From Bacteroidales bacterium (GTDB taxonomy: Bacteria > Bacteroidota > Bacteroidia > Bacteroidales > UBA932): a DNA stretch of 58,981 nucleotides. The position numbers and the translations under genes are program-made. The stretch lies in the NCBI GenBank assembly GCA_016291185.1, contig JAEFAI010000015.1, forward strand, positions 1-58,981, given 5' to 3'. Shown here piece after piece: positions 42,556 through 50,212 of this stretch (within the stretch, counting starts at the first letter, position 1; each line of letters begins with the position of its first letter). A model generated the notes under the pieces. The model had not been told where the DNA came from. It saw only the letters and a list, made by a program, of their open reading frames with translations, and did not search any database.

Positions 42556-43422
42556 ATGGAGCAGAAAGCAAAACTGACCTTTCTTGGCACCGGCACTTCC
42601 TCGGGCGTCCCGATGATCGCCTGCGACTGCGAAGTGTGCCGTTCGGCCGACCCGCGCGACAAGCGCCAGCGCGCCTCGGCCCTGGTCGAGTACGGCGGTC
42701 TGACGATCCTCGTGGACGCCGGCCCGGACTTCCGCGCCCAGATGCTGCGTCACAACGTGCATCACCTGGACGCCATCCTCCTGACACACAACCACAAAGA
42801 CCATACAGGCGGGCTCGACGACATCCGCGCGTTCAACCTCGCGGAGCGCCACCCCGTCAACATCTGGTGCGAGCCTTACGTGGAGAACACGCTCCGCCGC
42901 GAGTACGGCTACGCCTTCGCGGAGGAGAAATATCCCGGCGCTCCGGAATGGCACGTACACAACATCGACCCGTCCCGGCCTTTCACCGTGCATTCCAATG
43001 CGAATGAGGAAATCCTGGAGTGGGAGCGCGGCTTCGGCTACCACCACCTGCCGCCGCACCCGGCCCCGGACGCCACCGTCGAGGTGGTCCCGATTCACGG
43101 CTGGCACCATCTCGAGAAAAAGATTTCCGTGCTGGGCTACCGCTTCGGCAACATCGCCTACCTGACCGACATCAAGATGCTGGACAGCGACGCGGAACTG
43201 GAGAAACTGCGCGGTGTGGAGTATGTCACGCTCGGCTGTGTCAAGATCGATCCGCACCGCTCCCATCCCTCCCTGCAGGAGTGCCTGGATTTCTTCGAGA
43301 AAGTAGGCGCGAAAGAGTCCTACATCACCCACATGTCCCACCTGCTGCCCCGCCACGAGGCCTTTGCGGCCATGCTTCCTCCGCATGTCCACCCGGCCTA
43401 CGACGGGCTGGTCATTGAATAG
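42556..43422 (+). CDS. PhnP-like metallo-beta-lactamase-fold hydrolase
   Basis: The ATG at 42556 gives 288 residues (a TTG two codons up is less likely). It starts KLTFLGTGTSSGVPMIAC with the CDCEVCRS cysteine pair typical of PhnP-type phosphodiesterases, then the metal-binding motif LTHNHKDHTGGLDD and later His/Asp ligands (HGWHH, YLTDIKML, HMSHLLPRHE). It probably hydrolyses a cyclic phosphodiester or related ester in the cytoplasm. It is set in a tight operon between mtaB and thiL, with 6 bases to thiL. Confidence 0.88.
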   Translation: MEQKAKLTFLGTGTSSGVPMIACDCEVCRSADPRDKRQRASALVEYGGLTILVDAGPDFRAQMLRHNVHHLDAILLTHNHKDHTGGLDDIRAFNLAERHPVNIWCEPYVENTLRREYGYAFAEEKYPGAPEWHVHNIDPSRPFTVHSNANEEILEWERGFGYHHLPPHPAPDATVEVVPIHGWHHLEKKISVLGYRFGNIAYLTDIKMLDSDAELEKLRGVEYVTLGCVKIDPHRSHPSLQECLDFFEKVGAKESYITHMSHLLPRHEAFAAMLPPHVHPAYDGLVIE

Positions 43423-43428
43423 CGCGCC

Positions 43429-44463
43429 ATGGGAATGAAGCTTTCGGAACTCGGCGAATTCGGCCTGATTGAGCGCATCCAGGCGCGTTTCCGCACCCCC
43501 GACGGGGTGACGGGCATCGGCGACGATTGCGCCGTGCTGCCCCAGAACACCGGGCGCAACACCCTCGTCAGTACCGATATGCTCGTCGAGGGGACACATT
43601 TCCTGCGCAACGACATCCCGCCCTACGACCTGGGCTGGAAGTCCGCCGCCGTCAACCTCAGCGACGTGGCGGCGATGGGCGGAAAGCCCACAGGTACCTT
43701 CCTCTCCCTCGCGCTGCCCGCCGACCTGGACACGGACTGGATCGACGCCTTCATGCACGGCTATGCCGACCTCTCCGAGCGCTTCGGAACTCCCCTGCTC
43801 GGCGGCGACACCACCGCCTCGCCCGACCGGATCTGCATCAATGTGACCGTGTTGGGAGAATGCCCTTACGCGCGCGCCCGGCTGCGCAACGCCGCCCAGA
43901 AAGGCGATGTCATCTGCGTAACGGGCCCGCTGGGCGACTCCGCCGCCGGCCTGAAAGCCATCCTGGAAGGGGTGGAACGCGATCTGGAGATTCAGCGTCT
44001 GATTGACAGGCATTATCGCCCGATCCCGCGTGTGAGGGAAGGCGAAGAACTTCGTCTGAATCTGGGTGTACACGCTATGATGGACATCTCCGACGGGCTC
44101 GCCTCCGACCTCAACCACATCCTGAACGCTTCCGAGGTCGGCGCCCAGATCAACGTTGCGGACATCCCGATGTCCATCGCGCTCAAGCACTGCTGCCAGC
44201 GCTTCGGCTGGGACCCGCTTGAGCTCGCCGTCAGCGGCGGAGAAGACTACGAGCTCCTCTTCACCTGCACCCCGCAGGCCGAAGCGCTCCTCACCCTCCC
44301 GCACTTCGTCATCGGCAGAATAACGCCATCCACCGGCTATAGTTCGTCATCCTCCGGCACCAATTCGTCATTCGCCGGCTTGACCGGCGAATCCCGCATC
44401 ACCTGGCTCGGCACCTCCTCCCCCCTCGCCCCAGGCTTCGATCATTTCAAGAAGGGCAAGTGA
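43429..44463 (+). CDS. thiL: Thiamine-monophosphate kinase with a palindromic insertion
   Basis: A 344-residue kinase with ThiL motifs: GIGDDCAVL near residue 26, STDMLVEGTHF, DLGWKSAAVNLSDVAAMGG, MMDISDGLASDLNHI and VSGGEDYELLFT. It phosphorylates thiamine monophosphate to thiamine diphosphate. The segment SSSSSGTNSSFAGLTGES (about 305-322), encoded by a repeat at 44345-44393, sits between VIGRITP and ITWLG, and the C-terminal LAPGFDHF still matches the family's G[WF][ND]HF end. So the insertion is inside the protein rather than at its end. It closes the tamB-thiL operon. Confidence 0.93.
   Translation: MGMKLSELGEFGLIERIQARFRTPDGVTGIGDDCAVLPQNTGRNTLVSTDMLVEGTHFLRNDIPPYDLGWKSAAVNLSDVAAMGGKPTGTFLSLALPADLDTDWIDAFMHGYADLSERFGTPLLGGDTTASPDRICINVTVLGECPYARARLRNAAQKGDVICVTGPLGDSAAGLKAILEGVERDLEIQRLIDRHYRPIPRVREGEELRLNLGVHAMMDISDGLASDLNHILNASEVGAQINVADIPMSIALKHCCQRFGWDPLELAVSGGEDYELLFTCTPQAEALLTLPHFVIGRITPSTGYSSSSSGTNSSFAGLTGESRITWLGTSSPLAPGFDHFKKGK
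44345..44393. repeat. Half-plus-full palindromic repeat inside thiL (copy C)
   Basis: A 21-base half unit starting CGTCATCCTCCGGC (44345-44365) is followed by a 28-base palindrome (44366-44393) identical to the one in the RsmI-like gene. It is read in the same frame, giving SSFAGLTGES again. Confidence 0.8.
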
Positions 44464-44575
44464 ACAAAGCCGACACTTGACAGCTTTATTGGTACAGGTA
44501 TCCACAAAATCGGCCACTGGTGCAATAAAAGTGGACACCTCCCCCCGAAAACCGCCGAAAAGGGCCCAAAACGCC

Positions 44576-44626
44576 GACAGGTGTCCCAAAATATCGCGTA
44601 GAATGGCGATTTCGTGGACACCTGTC
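44576..44626. repeat. Inverted repeat with 11-bp arms
   Basis: Perfect arms GACAGGTGTCC (44576-44586) and GGACACCTGTC (44616-44626), with inner pairing ATCGC / GCGAT. A partial extra copy (GTGGACACCT) is at 44531-44540. It may be an RNA structure or the core of an intergenic repeat. Confidence 0.6.
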
Positions 44627-44655
44627 AGATAGCAATACCCGGTGCTTCCGGCAGA

Positions 44656-44713
44656 GGCGGCAGGGCTGCGCCCGTCCAAGCAAAAAATGCTTGTCCGGCC
44701 GCACCCTGCCGCC
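44656..44713. repeat. Nested long hairpin
   Basis: Outer arms GGCGGCAGGG (44656-44665) and CCCTGCCGCC (44704-44713) enclose an inner stem CAAGCA / TGCTTG around an A-rich loop. No T run follows directly. Confidence 0.6.
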
Positions 44714-44836
44714 TTATCTGCCTCCAGCACCAGCGTCAGCCGCCCCCAACGCACGACTCGCGCACACCCCCCGACAGCACAGGCAAACGGGCGCAGGCCC
44801 CCGCACATCCGCCCCACCGGCTGCCGCATCAACAAT

Positions 44837-44866
44837 TTTGATGTATCGAGAAAAACACTAAATTTG
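44837..44866 (+). promoter_or_regulatory. Promoter of the AT-rich lipoprotein gene
   Basis: TTTG (44837-44840), 18 bases, TAAATTTG (44859-44866). The predicted start near 44873 leaves a leader of about 90 bases before the ATG at 44966. Confidence 0.6.
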
Positions 44867-44965
44867 CTGAAAGATGTTCTGGTGTCATTTTAAATGATCA
44901 GCATACTGGAAGACTATTCCTCTAAGATGGTTTGGGAACCGAAAAAAGTATTAAATAATATAATA

Positions 44966-45781
44966 ATGAAGAGAACCTTTTTCCCCTTAGTTGCCCTTAT
45001 TATTACATCCTGTGGTCCATATTCATCGGTTGCTCCCACCATTATAGATGAGAAATATGACCCCGCCGATGAAGAGCTCTATGCCTCGTGTGCTGAACTC
45101 CAAGGTGTCGGGCAATTCATCATTGGAAGAACTACGTTCAAGCAGGTTCTTGCTGACAAGGAGTTCAAGAAAGTCGCAACCTCAATTTATGACCGACAGA
45201 GTAACATGTACAACGGCCACTGGGGCAATGATTTCTGGAACAAGAAAGGAGATCATTATGTGCTTCCGGGAGATCCCAAAGAGAAATGGATGAAGTCCAA
45301 GTGCGGTCCGAAACTTAAGCAATTGCCGTCTAGTCACTTTACTGGGTTTACAATTGGTGAGCTTAAGTTTGACCCTTTTGACATGGCCTTCCTCAACGAT
45401 ACATTAGTTGCCATTTTCTTCTATCCTGATGATAATATAGAAGATGAGGTGATAGCTCATTACAAAGAGAAATTTGGCAATGGACGTGGCAAGTATTATT
45501 CATATGATCTGACTAAGTCTGATCATAACTCTAATCTCACTGTCACCAAAACTTTAGAAGAAAAGCATTCCTGGGAGAATGAACTTGTTGCCTTGGAGTA
45601 CGAAAAGCATGAGTACTTCCACATGGAGCCGAATCGTTCTCCATCCGGAGAATACAAGCATTCTATGATAATCTATAGCAAGAAACGATATCCTGTTTTT
45701 GAAGAGCTTCTTCTTAAGATATCATCAGACTACGATGAGCATACAAAAGCCAATATAAACCAGTCCTTAAATTCGTTATAG
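44966..45781 (+). CDS. AT-rich orphan lipoprotein
   Basis: The ATG at 44966 gives 271 residues with a lipoprotein signal (KRTFFPLVALIITSC, lipobox ending ITSC). An open extension of 24 codons upstream would hide this signal, so the later start is preferred. The body is hydrophilic and charged (IIGRTTFKQVLADKEFKK, TIGELKFDPFDMAFLNDTLVAIFFY); I do not recognise a family. Base composition is clearly more AT-rich than every neighbour, suggesting recent transfer. It should be attached to the inner face of the outer membrane or to the inner membrane. Function unknown. Confidence 0.7.
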   Translation: MKRTFFPLVALIITSCGPYSSVAPTIIDEKYDPADEELYASCAELQGVGQFIIGRTTFKQVLADKEFKKVATSIYDRQSNMYNGHWGNDFWNKKGDHYVLPGDPKEKWMKSKCGPKLKQLPSSHFTGFTIGELKFDPFDMAFLNDTLVAIFFYPDDNIEDEVIAHYKEKFGNGRGKYYSYDLTKSDHNSNLTVTKTLEEKHSWENELVALEYEKHEYFHMEPNRSPSGEYKHSMIIYSKKRYPVFEELLLKISSDYDEHTKANINQSLNSL

Positions 45782-46083
45782 AGCACATCCGAGAAATTAC
45801 TGTATCGTCCCCGTCTACAGATGCCCCACAAAAAAACCTACAGGACTTTATTGAAGGTGCTCGTAAGGTGCACGGGGATAAGTATGATTATTCGAAAGCG
45901 GTTTATCGAGAATCCGGATACCCTCCTTATGGAGATATGGAATACTGGAGAACCAGACCTTACAAAATGGAAAGAATCCTGAATTACCGATTTCGTGGGA
46001 ATAAGTTTAGTTTAACTTTGACGGTCTATGAACCACGATCTAAGCCGGAACGTAGGTTATTGTCTTGTGTTCTTGAGGAATAG
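45739..46083 (+). pseudogene. Gene fragment, possibly a decayed orphan gene
   Basis: An open frame of about 114 codons without a clear start overlaps the lipoprotein's last codons. Its middle reads LQDFIEGARKVHGDKYDYSKA, which matches the repeated F..KA...HGDKYDYS motif of phage-linked homing-endonuclease-like proteins (DUF723-type). The remaining 60 residues do not continue that family. The first ATG/GTG-type start is GTG at 45868, which would cut the motif. It is AT-rich like the lipoprotein. I read it as a remnant; it could also be a short real gene. Confidence 0.4.
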
Positions 46084-46094
46084 AATTACCTTTG
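46064..46094 (+). promoter_or_regulatory. Promoter of the candidate ncRNA at 46100
   Basis: CTTG (46064-46067), 19 bases, TACCTTTG (46087-46094). The box is exact for TAnnTTTG and the -33 differs by one base. Confidence 0.6.
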
Positions 46095-46099
46095 CAACG

Positions 46100-46235
46100 A
46101 GACAATAAAACGTGTTACGGATGGGCAATCGAGTCGAGCAAAAGTCCCCGCCCGCGAGGCCCTCGCTCTTGAAGTAATTCCGCCACGTCGTCTTGGGGCA
46201 AAGCTTACAGGAGGTCATCTGACCTCCTGTGTTTT
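46100..46235 (+). ncRNA. Candidate structured small RNA, about 136 nt
   Basis: A promoter upstream, a terminator hairpin (46207-46230) downstream and no open frame on the plus strand. The RNA can close on itself as a long bulged stem: AGAC 46100-46103 with GTCT 46190-46193, ACGTG 46110-46114 with CACGT 46184-46188, CGGA 46118-46121 with TCCG 46179-46182, and an inner hairpin GCGAG 46154-46158 with CTCGC 46162-46166. This double-strand-with-bulges form is reminiscent of 6S RNA, which I cannot confirm. A 61-codon minus-strand frame over it is probably spurious. Confidence 0.55.
46207..46234 (+). terminator. Intrinsic terminator of the candidate ncRNA
   Basis: Perfect 11-base arms ACAGGAGGTCA and TGACCTCCTGT (46207-46217, 46220-46230), followed by GTTTTG. 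Confidence 0.75.
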
Positions 46236-46273
46236 GTCGCATTCCTCCCTTGTCTGCATTGCCCGGGAGCGTC

Positions 46274-46531
46274 GGGAGCGCAGGGTGCGGGCGTATAGGA
46301 GGGAAAGGATCAGCGGGGCCCGGTGAGGGCAGCGGTGGGACTGAGGAGGAGGTGCGGAATGATGCGGCAGCAGCATTTCCGCAACGACGACGAAGCCGCA
46401 GGACGTCGTCCGCTCAACGACTGTTAGACGGCTCCGGAGGAGGCGGCTAAAAAGGAGGCGTTAGATGTCCAGCAACCGAGACGGATAGCCCCGCCCTTTC
46501 CCGACGTACGCCCGCATCCCCTGCGGCTCCC
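46274..46531. mobile_element. MITE-like element with about 35-bp inverted ends
   Basis: The left end GGGAGC-GCAGGG-TGCGGGCGTA, continuing to GGGAAAGG (46274-46308), matches the reverse complement of the right end GGGAGCCGCAGGGGATGCGGGCGTA.. to GGGAAAGGG (46494-46531) with a few mismatches and indels. The inside has further hairpins (TGCGGAA..TTCCGCA near 46354-46385) and no convincing gene; the open frame at 46229-46450 is composition-driven. No transposase is present. Confidence 0.55.
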
Positions 46532-46548
46532 GCGCGGACGGGAAACGG

Positions 46549-46614
46549 AATTCGCCGGCTGTGGGGCCGGCGAATTATGTTTGGTATGAGATGCCCGATC
46601 AGGTCGGGCATGAC
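46549..46614. repeat. Two adjacent intergenic palindromes (copies D and E)
   Basis: Copy D (46549-46576) has perfect 11-bp arms AATTCGCCGGC / GCCGGCGAATT. Copy E (46590-46614) has arms ATGCCCGA / TCGGGCAT and ends ATGACG. Both match the family found in the coding regions, in the same GATxC..GxATGACG design. They lie just after the glmS stop, where they may also end transcription. Confidence 0.7.
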
Positions 46615-46624
46615 GTGCGGTAGA

Positions 46625-48469
46625 TTACTCCACCGTGACGGACTTGGCAAGGTTGCGGGGCTGGTCGACGTCGCGGCCTTTGGCGATGGCGATGTGATAG
46701 GCCAGCAACTGGAGCGGAATGATGGAGAGGATGGGCTCGAAGCATTCCTCCGTGTCCGGGATCTCGAAGGTCCAGTCGGACAGCGCCTTGACGTCGGTAT
46801 CCCCTTCCGTGACCACGCTGATAATCCGGCCCTTACGGGCCTTGACCTCCTGGATATTGGAGAGAATCTTCTCGTAATTGCCGCGGCGCGGCGCGATCAC
46901 AACCACCGGCATCTCCTCGTCGATCAAGGCGATCGGGCCGTGCTTCATCTCGGCAGCCGGGTAGCCTTCGGCGTGGATGTAAGAGATCTCCTTGAGTTTC
47001 AGCGCACCCTCCAGGGCCACCGGATAGTTGTAGCCGCGACCCAGATAGAGGAAATTGCGCGTATAGGTGAAGACCTTTGCCAGGTCGGCAATCTGCTCGT
47101 CGTGCTCGAGGATCTTGGCGATCTTGTCAGGAATGATCTGCAGCTCCTGCACCAGGGCGGCGCGGCGCTCATTGGAGACGGTACCGAGCTGCTCGGCGAG
47201 GCTCAGCGCGAGCAGGAAGAGCGTCGTCACCTGGGCGGTAAATGCCTTCGTGGAAGCAACGCCGATCTCCGGGCCAATGTGCGTATAACAGCCGGTGTCC
47301 GTGGCGCGGGCAATGGAAGAGCCCACCACGTTGCAGATGCCAAAGAGGAAAGCGCCAGCCTCGCGGGCCAGGTTCACGGCGGCCAGCGTGTCGGCCGTCT
47401 CGCCGGACTGGGAGATGGCGATCACGACATCCGTCGGGAAGATAACAGGACGACGATAGCGGAACTCGGACGCGTATTCGACCTCAACGGGTTTACGCGT
47501 CAGCTCCTCGATCATGTATTTGCCGATCAGGCCGGCGTGCCAGGAAGTACCGCAGGCGCAGATGACGAAGCGCTTGGCGTTCAGCAGGCGCTCCCGGTTG
47601 TCGATGACGCCGGATAGCTTGACCTCGCCGAGCTCCGGATGCAGACGGCCCTGCATGGAGGCACGCAGGGTGCGCGGCTGCTCGAAGATCTCCTTCAGCA
47701 TGAAATGCGGGAAACCGCCCTTCTCGATCTCGCTCAGGCTCAGTTCCAGCTCCCGGACCTCAGGCGTCTGCTCGACGCTGCGCAGGTCCGTAATGCGAAG
47801 CTCCTCGCCGCGCTGGATGTAGGCGATCTGCTCCTCCCCCAGGTAAACGACCTTGTTGGTGTATTCGATGATCGGAGAGGCGTCGGAGCCGACGAAATAC
47901 TCCCCTTCCCCCACGCCAATGATGAGCGGACTGCCCTTGCGGGCGGCGATCAACTTATCCGGCTGGTTCTTGTCCATGATGACGAGCGCATAGGCACCGA
48001 CGACGTGTTTAAGCGCCATCGGGACGGCCTTGTCGAAGGAAGCCTTGCGCGAATCCATCATATACTGGATGAGCTGGATGACCACCTCCGTGTCCGTCTG
48101 GGACTGGAAATGGTAACCCTTGCGGGTGAGCTCCGTCTTCAGGGCCTGGTAGTTCTCGATGATACCGTTGTGGATCAGGGCGAGCTGGTGGTTCTCGGAA
48201 TAATGGGGATGCGAATTGACGTCGCTCGGCTCGCCGTGCGTCGCCCAGCGGGTGTGGGCAATGCCGATGCTGCCGGACACGTTCTTATCCGCCGCCACGG
48301 CCTCCAGGTCCTTGACCTTGCCCTTGGTCTTATAGACGACCAGGTCGCCGCCGTCGTTAATCAACGCCACACCGGCGCTGTCATATCCCCGGTACTCGAG
48401 CCGGGTCAGTCCCTTGATCAGGATCGGGTAGGCCTGCCGCCCACCGACATATCCAACGATACCACACAT
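46625..48469 (-). CDS. glmS: Glutamine-fructose-6-phosphate aminotransferase (isomerizing)
   Basis: A 614-residue enzyme, full length. Cys2 after Met (CGIVGYVGG) is the glutaminase nucleophile of the class II amidotransferase half; HTRWATHGEPSDVNSHPH is the glutamine site. Two SIS domains form the isomerase half (VIAISQSGETADTLAAVN; GRGYNYPVALEGALKLKEISYIHAEGY), and the C terminus PRNLAKSVTVE is family-typical. It makes glucosamine-6-phosphate for cell wall and LPS. It is the last gene of a minus-strand block of glutamine-using enzymes. Confidence 0.97.
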   Translation of the reverse strand: MCGIVGYVGGRQAYPILIKGLTRLEYRGYDSAGVALINDGGDLVVYKTKGKVKDLEAVAADKNVSGSIGIAHTRWATHGEPSDVNSHPHYSENHQLALIHNGIIENYQALKTELTRKGYHFQSQTDTEVVIQLIQYMMDSRKASFDKAVPMALKHVVGAYALVIMDKNQPDKLIAARKGSPLIIGVGEGEYFVGSDASPIIEYTNKVVYLGEEQIAYIQRGEELRITDLRSVEQTPEVRELELSLSEIEKGGFPHFMLKEIFEQPRTLRASMQGRLHPELGEVKLSGVIDNRERLLNAKRFVICACGTSWHAGLIGKYMIEELTRKPVEVEYASEFRYRRPVIFPTDVVIAISQSGETADTLAAVNLAREAGAFLFGICNVVGSSIARATDTGCYTHIGPEIGVASTKAFTAQVTTLFLLALSLAEQLGTVSNERRAALVQELQIIPDKIAKILEHDEQIADLAKVFTYTRNFLYLGRGYNYPVALEGALKLKEISYIHAEGYPAAEMKHGPIALIDEEMPVVVIAPRRGNYEKILSNIQEVKARKGRIISVVTEGDTDVKALSDWTFEIPDTEECFEPILSIIPLQLLAYHIAIAKGRDVDQPRNLAKSVTVE

Positions 48470-48494
48470 ACTATCTTCGTTCTGTTATAACATA

Positions 48495-48502
48495 CAAAGA
48501 TG
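48495..48502 (-). promoter_or_regulatory. Probable -7 box for glmS
   Basis: Minus-strand CATCTTTG (one mismatch to TAnnTTTG), about 26 bases before the ATG at 48469, within the 52-base gap to asnB. Confidence 0.35.
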
Positions 48503-48521
48503 GCAAGAAATCCGCAAAAAC

Positions 48522-50189
48522 TCAATAGGCCTGCTCATGCACGCCCGCCACGGCGCGGCCGCTGGGGTCGTTCTTCCCCTTGAAGGCGGCGTCCCACTCG
48601 AGCGCGATGGCCGTCGAGCAGGCCACGCTGGCCTCGCTGGGCACGGCACGGCCCGCGCTCTCGCTCGGGAAGAGCTCCGCGAAAATCGAACGGTAGTAGT
48701 ATTCCTCCTTGCACTGCGGCGGATGCACCGGAAATCGCTCCGCTGCGTGCGCCATCTGCTCGTCGGTAACGGCCTCGGATGTGAGCTGCTTGAGCGTGTC
48801 GATCCAGGAATAGCCCACGCCGTCGCTGAACTGCTCCTTCTGCCGCCAGGCCACCTCCTCCGGCAACATGTCGGCGAAAGCCTCACGCACGATCTTCTTC
48901 TCGATGGTCGTGCCCGGGCACATCTTCGCCTCGGGATTCAGGCGCATTGCCACATCCAGGAACTCCTTGTCCAGGAAAGGCACGCGACCTTCAACGCCCC
49001 AGGCGGAAAGACTCTTGTTGGCGCGCAGGCAGTCGTAGAGATGCAACTTGGAGAGCTTGCGGACCGTCTCCTCGTGGAAGGCGCGCGCATCGGGAGCCTT
49101 GTGGAAATAAAGATAGCCGCCGAAGATCTCGTCAGCGCCTTCGCCGGAAAGCACCATCTTGATACCCATCGACTTGATCACGCGCGCCAGCAGGTACATC
49201 GGCGTAGAGGCGCGGATGGTCGTGACATCGTAGGTCTCCGTGTAGTAAATCACATCGCGGATGGCGTCCAGGCCTTCCTGAATGGTGTAGTTGATCTCAT
49301 GGTGAACGGTGCCGATGTGCTCGGCCACCCGGCGCGCCTTCTCCAGGTCGGGTGCGCCCTTCAGGCCCACGGCGAAGGAGTGCAGGCGCGGCCACCAGGC
49401 CCGCGTCTTGGAATCGTCCTCGATGCGCATGGCGCTGTACTGCTCGGCAATCGCCGAAATGACAGAAGAATCCAGACCGCCGGAAAGCAGCACGCCGTAA
49501 GGCACGTCGGACATCAGCTGCCGCTTCACGGCATCCATCAGCGCCTCGCGCACGGCAAGGGCAGAAGCCGGGCCGTCCTTGACGGCCTCGTAGTCCATCC
49601 AGTCGCGCGTGTACCAGCGCTTCACGCCCGGCTCACGGCTCCAATAGAGGTGACCCGGCAGGAAGGGCTCGTAGCGCTCGCACTGCCCTTCCAGGGCCTT
49701 CAACTCGCTGGCCACATAGACCTTGCCGTCGGCGTCGTCGAAACCGATGTAGAGCGGAATCACGCCGATGGGGTCGCGGGCGATCAGGAAGGCATCCTTC
49801 TCCACGTCGTAGAGCGCGAAGGCAAAGATGCCGCTGAGATCCTCCAGGAAATCTGGCCCTTTATCGCGGTAAAGGGCCAGAATCACTTCACAGTCGCTCC
49901 CTGTCTGGAAATCGTATTTCCCGGCGTAACGGCGGCGGATCTCCTGGTGATTATAGATCTCGCCGTTCACGGCCAGCACCAGCTTCCCGTCCGGGGAGAT
50001 CAGGGGCTGTCCGCCCGATTTGGGGTCCACGATGCTCAGGCGCTCGTGGCAGAGGATGGCGCTTCCGCCACACCAGATGCCGCTCCAGTCCGGTCCGCGA
50101 TGGCGGATCCTGCGACTCATCTCCAGGGCCTTCCGACGCAGCGCGTCAGACTGCTCCTTGACATTGAAAATACCGATTATTCCACACAT
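48522..50189 (-). CDS. asnB: Asparagine synthase B (glutamine-hydrolysing)
   Basis: A 555-residue enzyme. Cys2 (MCGIIGIFNV) is the glutaminase nucleophile; RIRHRGPDWSG and LAVNGEIYNHQEIR fit the N-terminal glutaminase. The C-terminal synthetase domain has the ATP-pyrophosphatase motif LLSGGLDSSVISAIA and SGEGADEIFGGYLYFHKAP. It makes asparagine from aspartate and glutamine. Length equals AsnB of E. coli. It lies in the nitrogen block between the porin and glmS. A palindromic repeat is in its upstream gap. Confidence 0.97.
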   Translation of the reverse strand: MCGIIGIFNVKEQSDALRRKALEMSRRIRHRGPDWSGIWCGGSAILCHERLSIVDPKSGGQPLISPDGKLVLAVNGEIYNHQEIRRRYAGKYDFQTGSDCEVILALYRDKGPDFLEDLSGIFAFALYDVEKDAFLIARDPIGVIPLYIGFDDADGKVYVASELKALEGQCERYEPFLPGHLYWSREPGVKRWYTRDWMDYEAVKDGPASALAVREALMDAVKRQLMSDVPYGVLLSGGLDSSVISAIAEQYSAMRIEDDSKTRAWWPRLHSFAVGLKGAPDLEKARRVAEHIGTVHHEINYTIQEGLDAIRDVIYYTETYDVTTIRASTPMYLLARVIKSMGIKMVLSGEGADEIFGGYLYFHKAPDARAFHEETVRKLSKLHLYDCLRANKSLSAWGVEGRVPFLDKEFLDVAMRLNPEAKMCPGTTIEKKIVREAFADMLPEEVAWRQKEQFSDGVGYSWIDTLKQLTSEAVTDEQMAHAAERFPVHPPQCKEEYYYRSIFAELFPSESAGRAVPSEASVACSTAIALEWDAAFKGKNDPSGRAVAGVHEQAY

Positions 50190-50212
50190 AAGCTTACTGT
50201 TTTATTCCTGTT

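Larger units (their letters stand above)
44464..44836. other. Gene-free GC-rich intergenic stretch with hairpins
   Basis: No convincing gene is seen between thiL and the lipoprotein promoter. Two long inverted repeats dominate it (44576-44626 and 44656-44713). A long minus-strand open frame crosses it but also crosses the end of thiL and lacks gene-like composition. Confidence 0.6.

Noticed and set aside
44368..44835. Minus-strand open frame of 155 codons after thiL
   Set aside because: It covers the palindromic repeat and both long hairpins and overlaps thiL in antisense; it looks like repeat DNA rather than a gene.
46057..46242. Minus-strand open frame over the ncRNA candidate
   Set aside because: It reads through the terminator hairpin, and the plus strand has a full promoter-RNA-terminator layout.
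46229..46450. Small plus-strand open frame, Gly/Arg/Ser-rich
   Set aside because: It lies within the MITE-like element and its composition follows from the GC-rich repeats.
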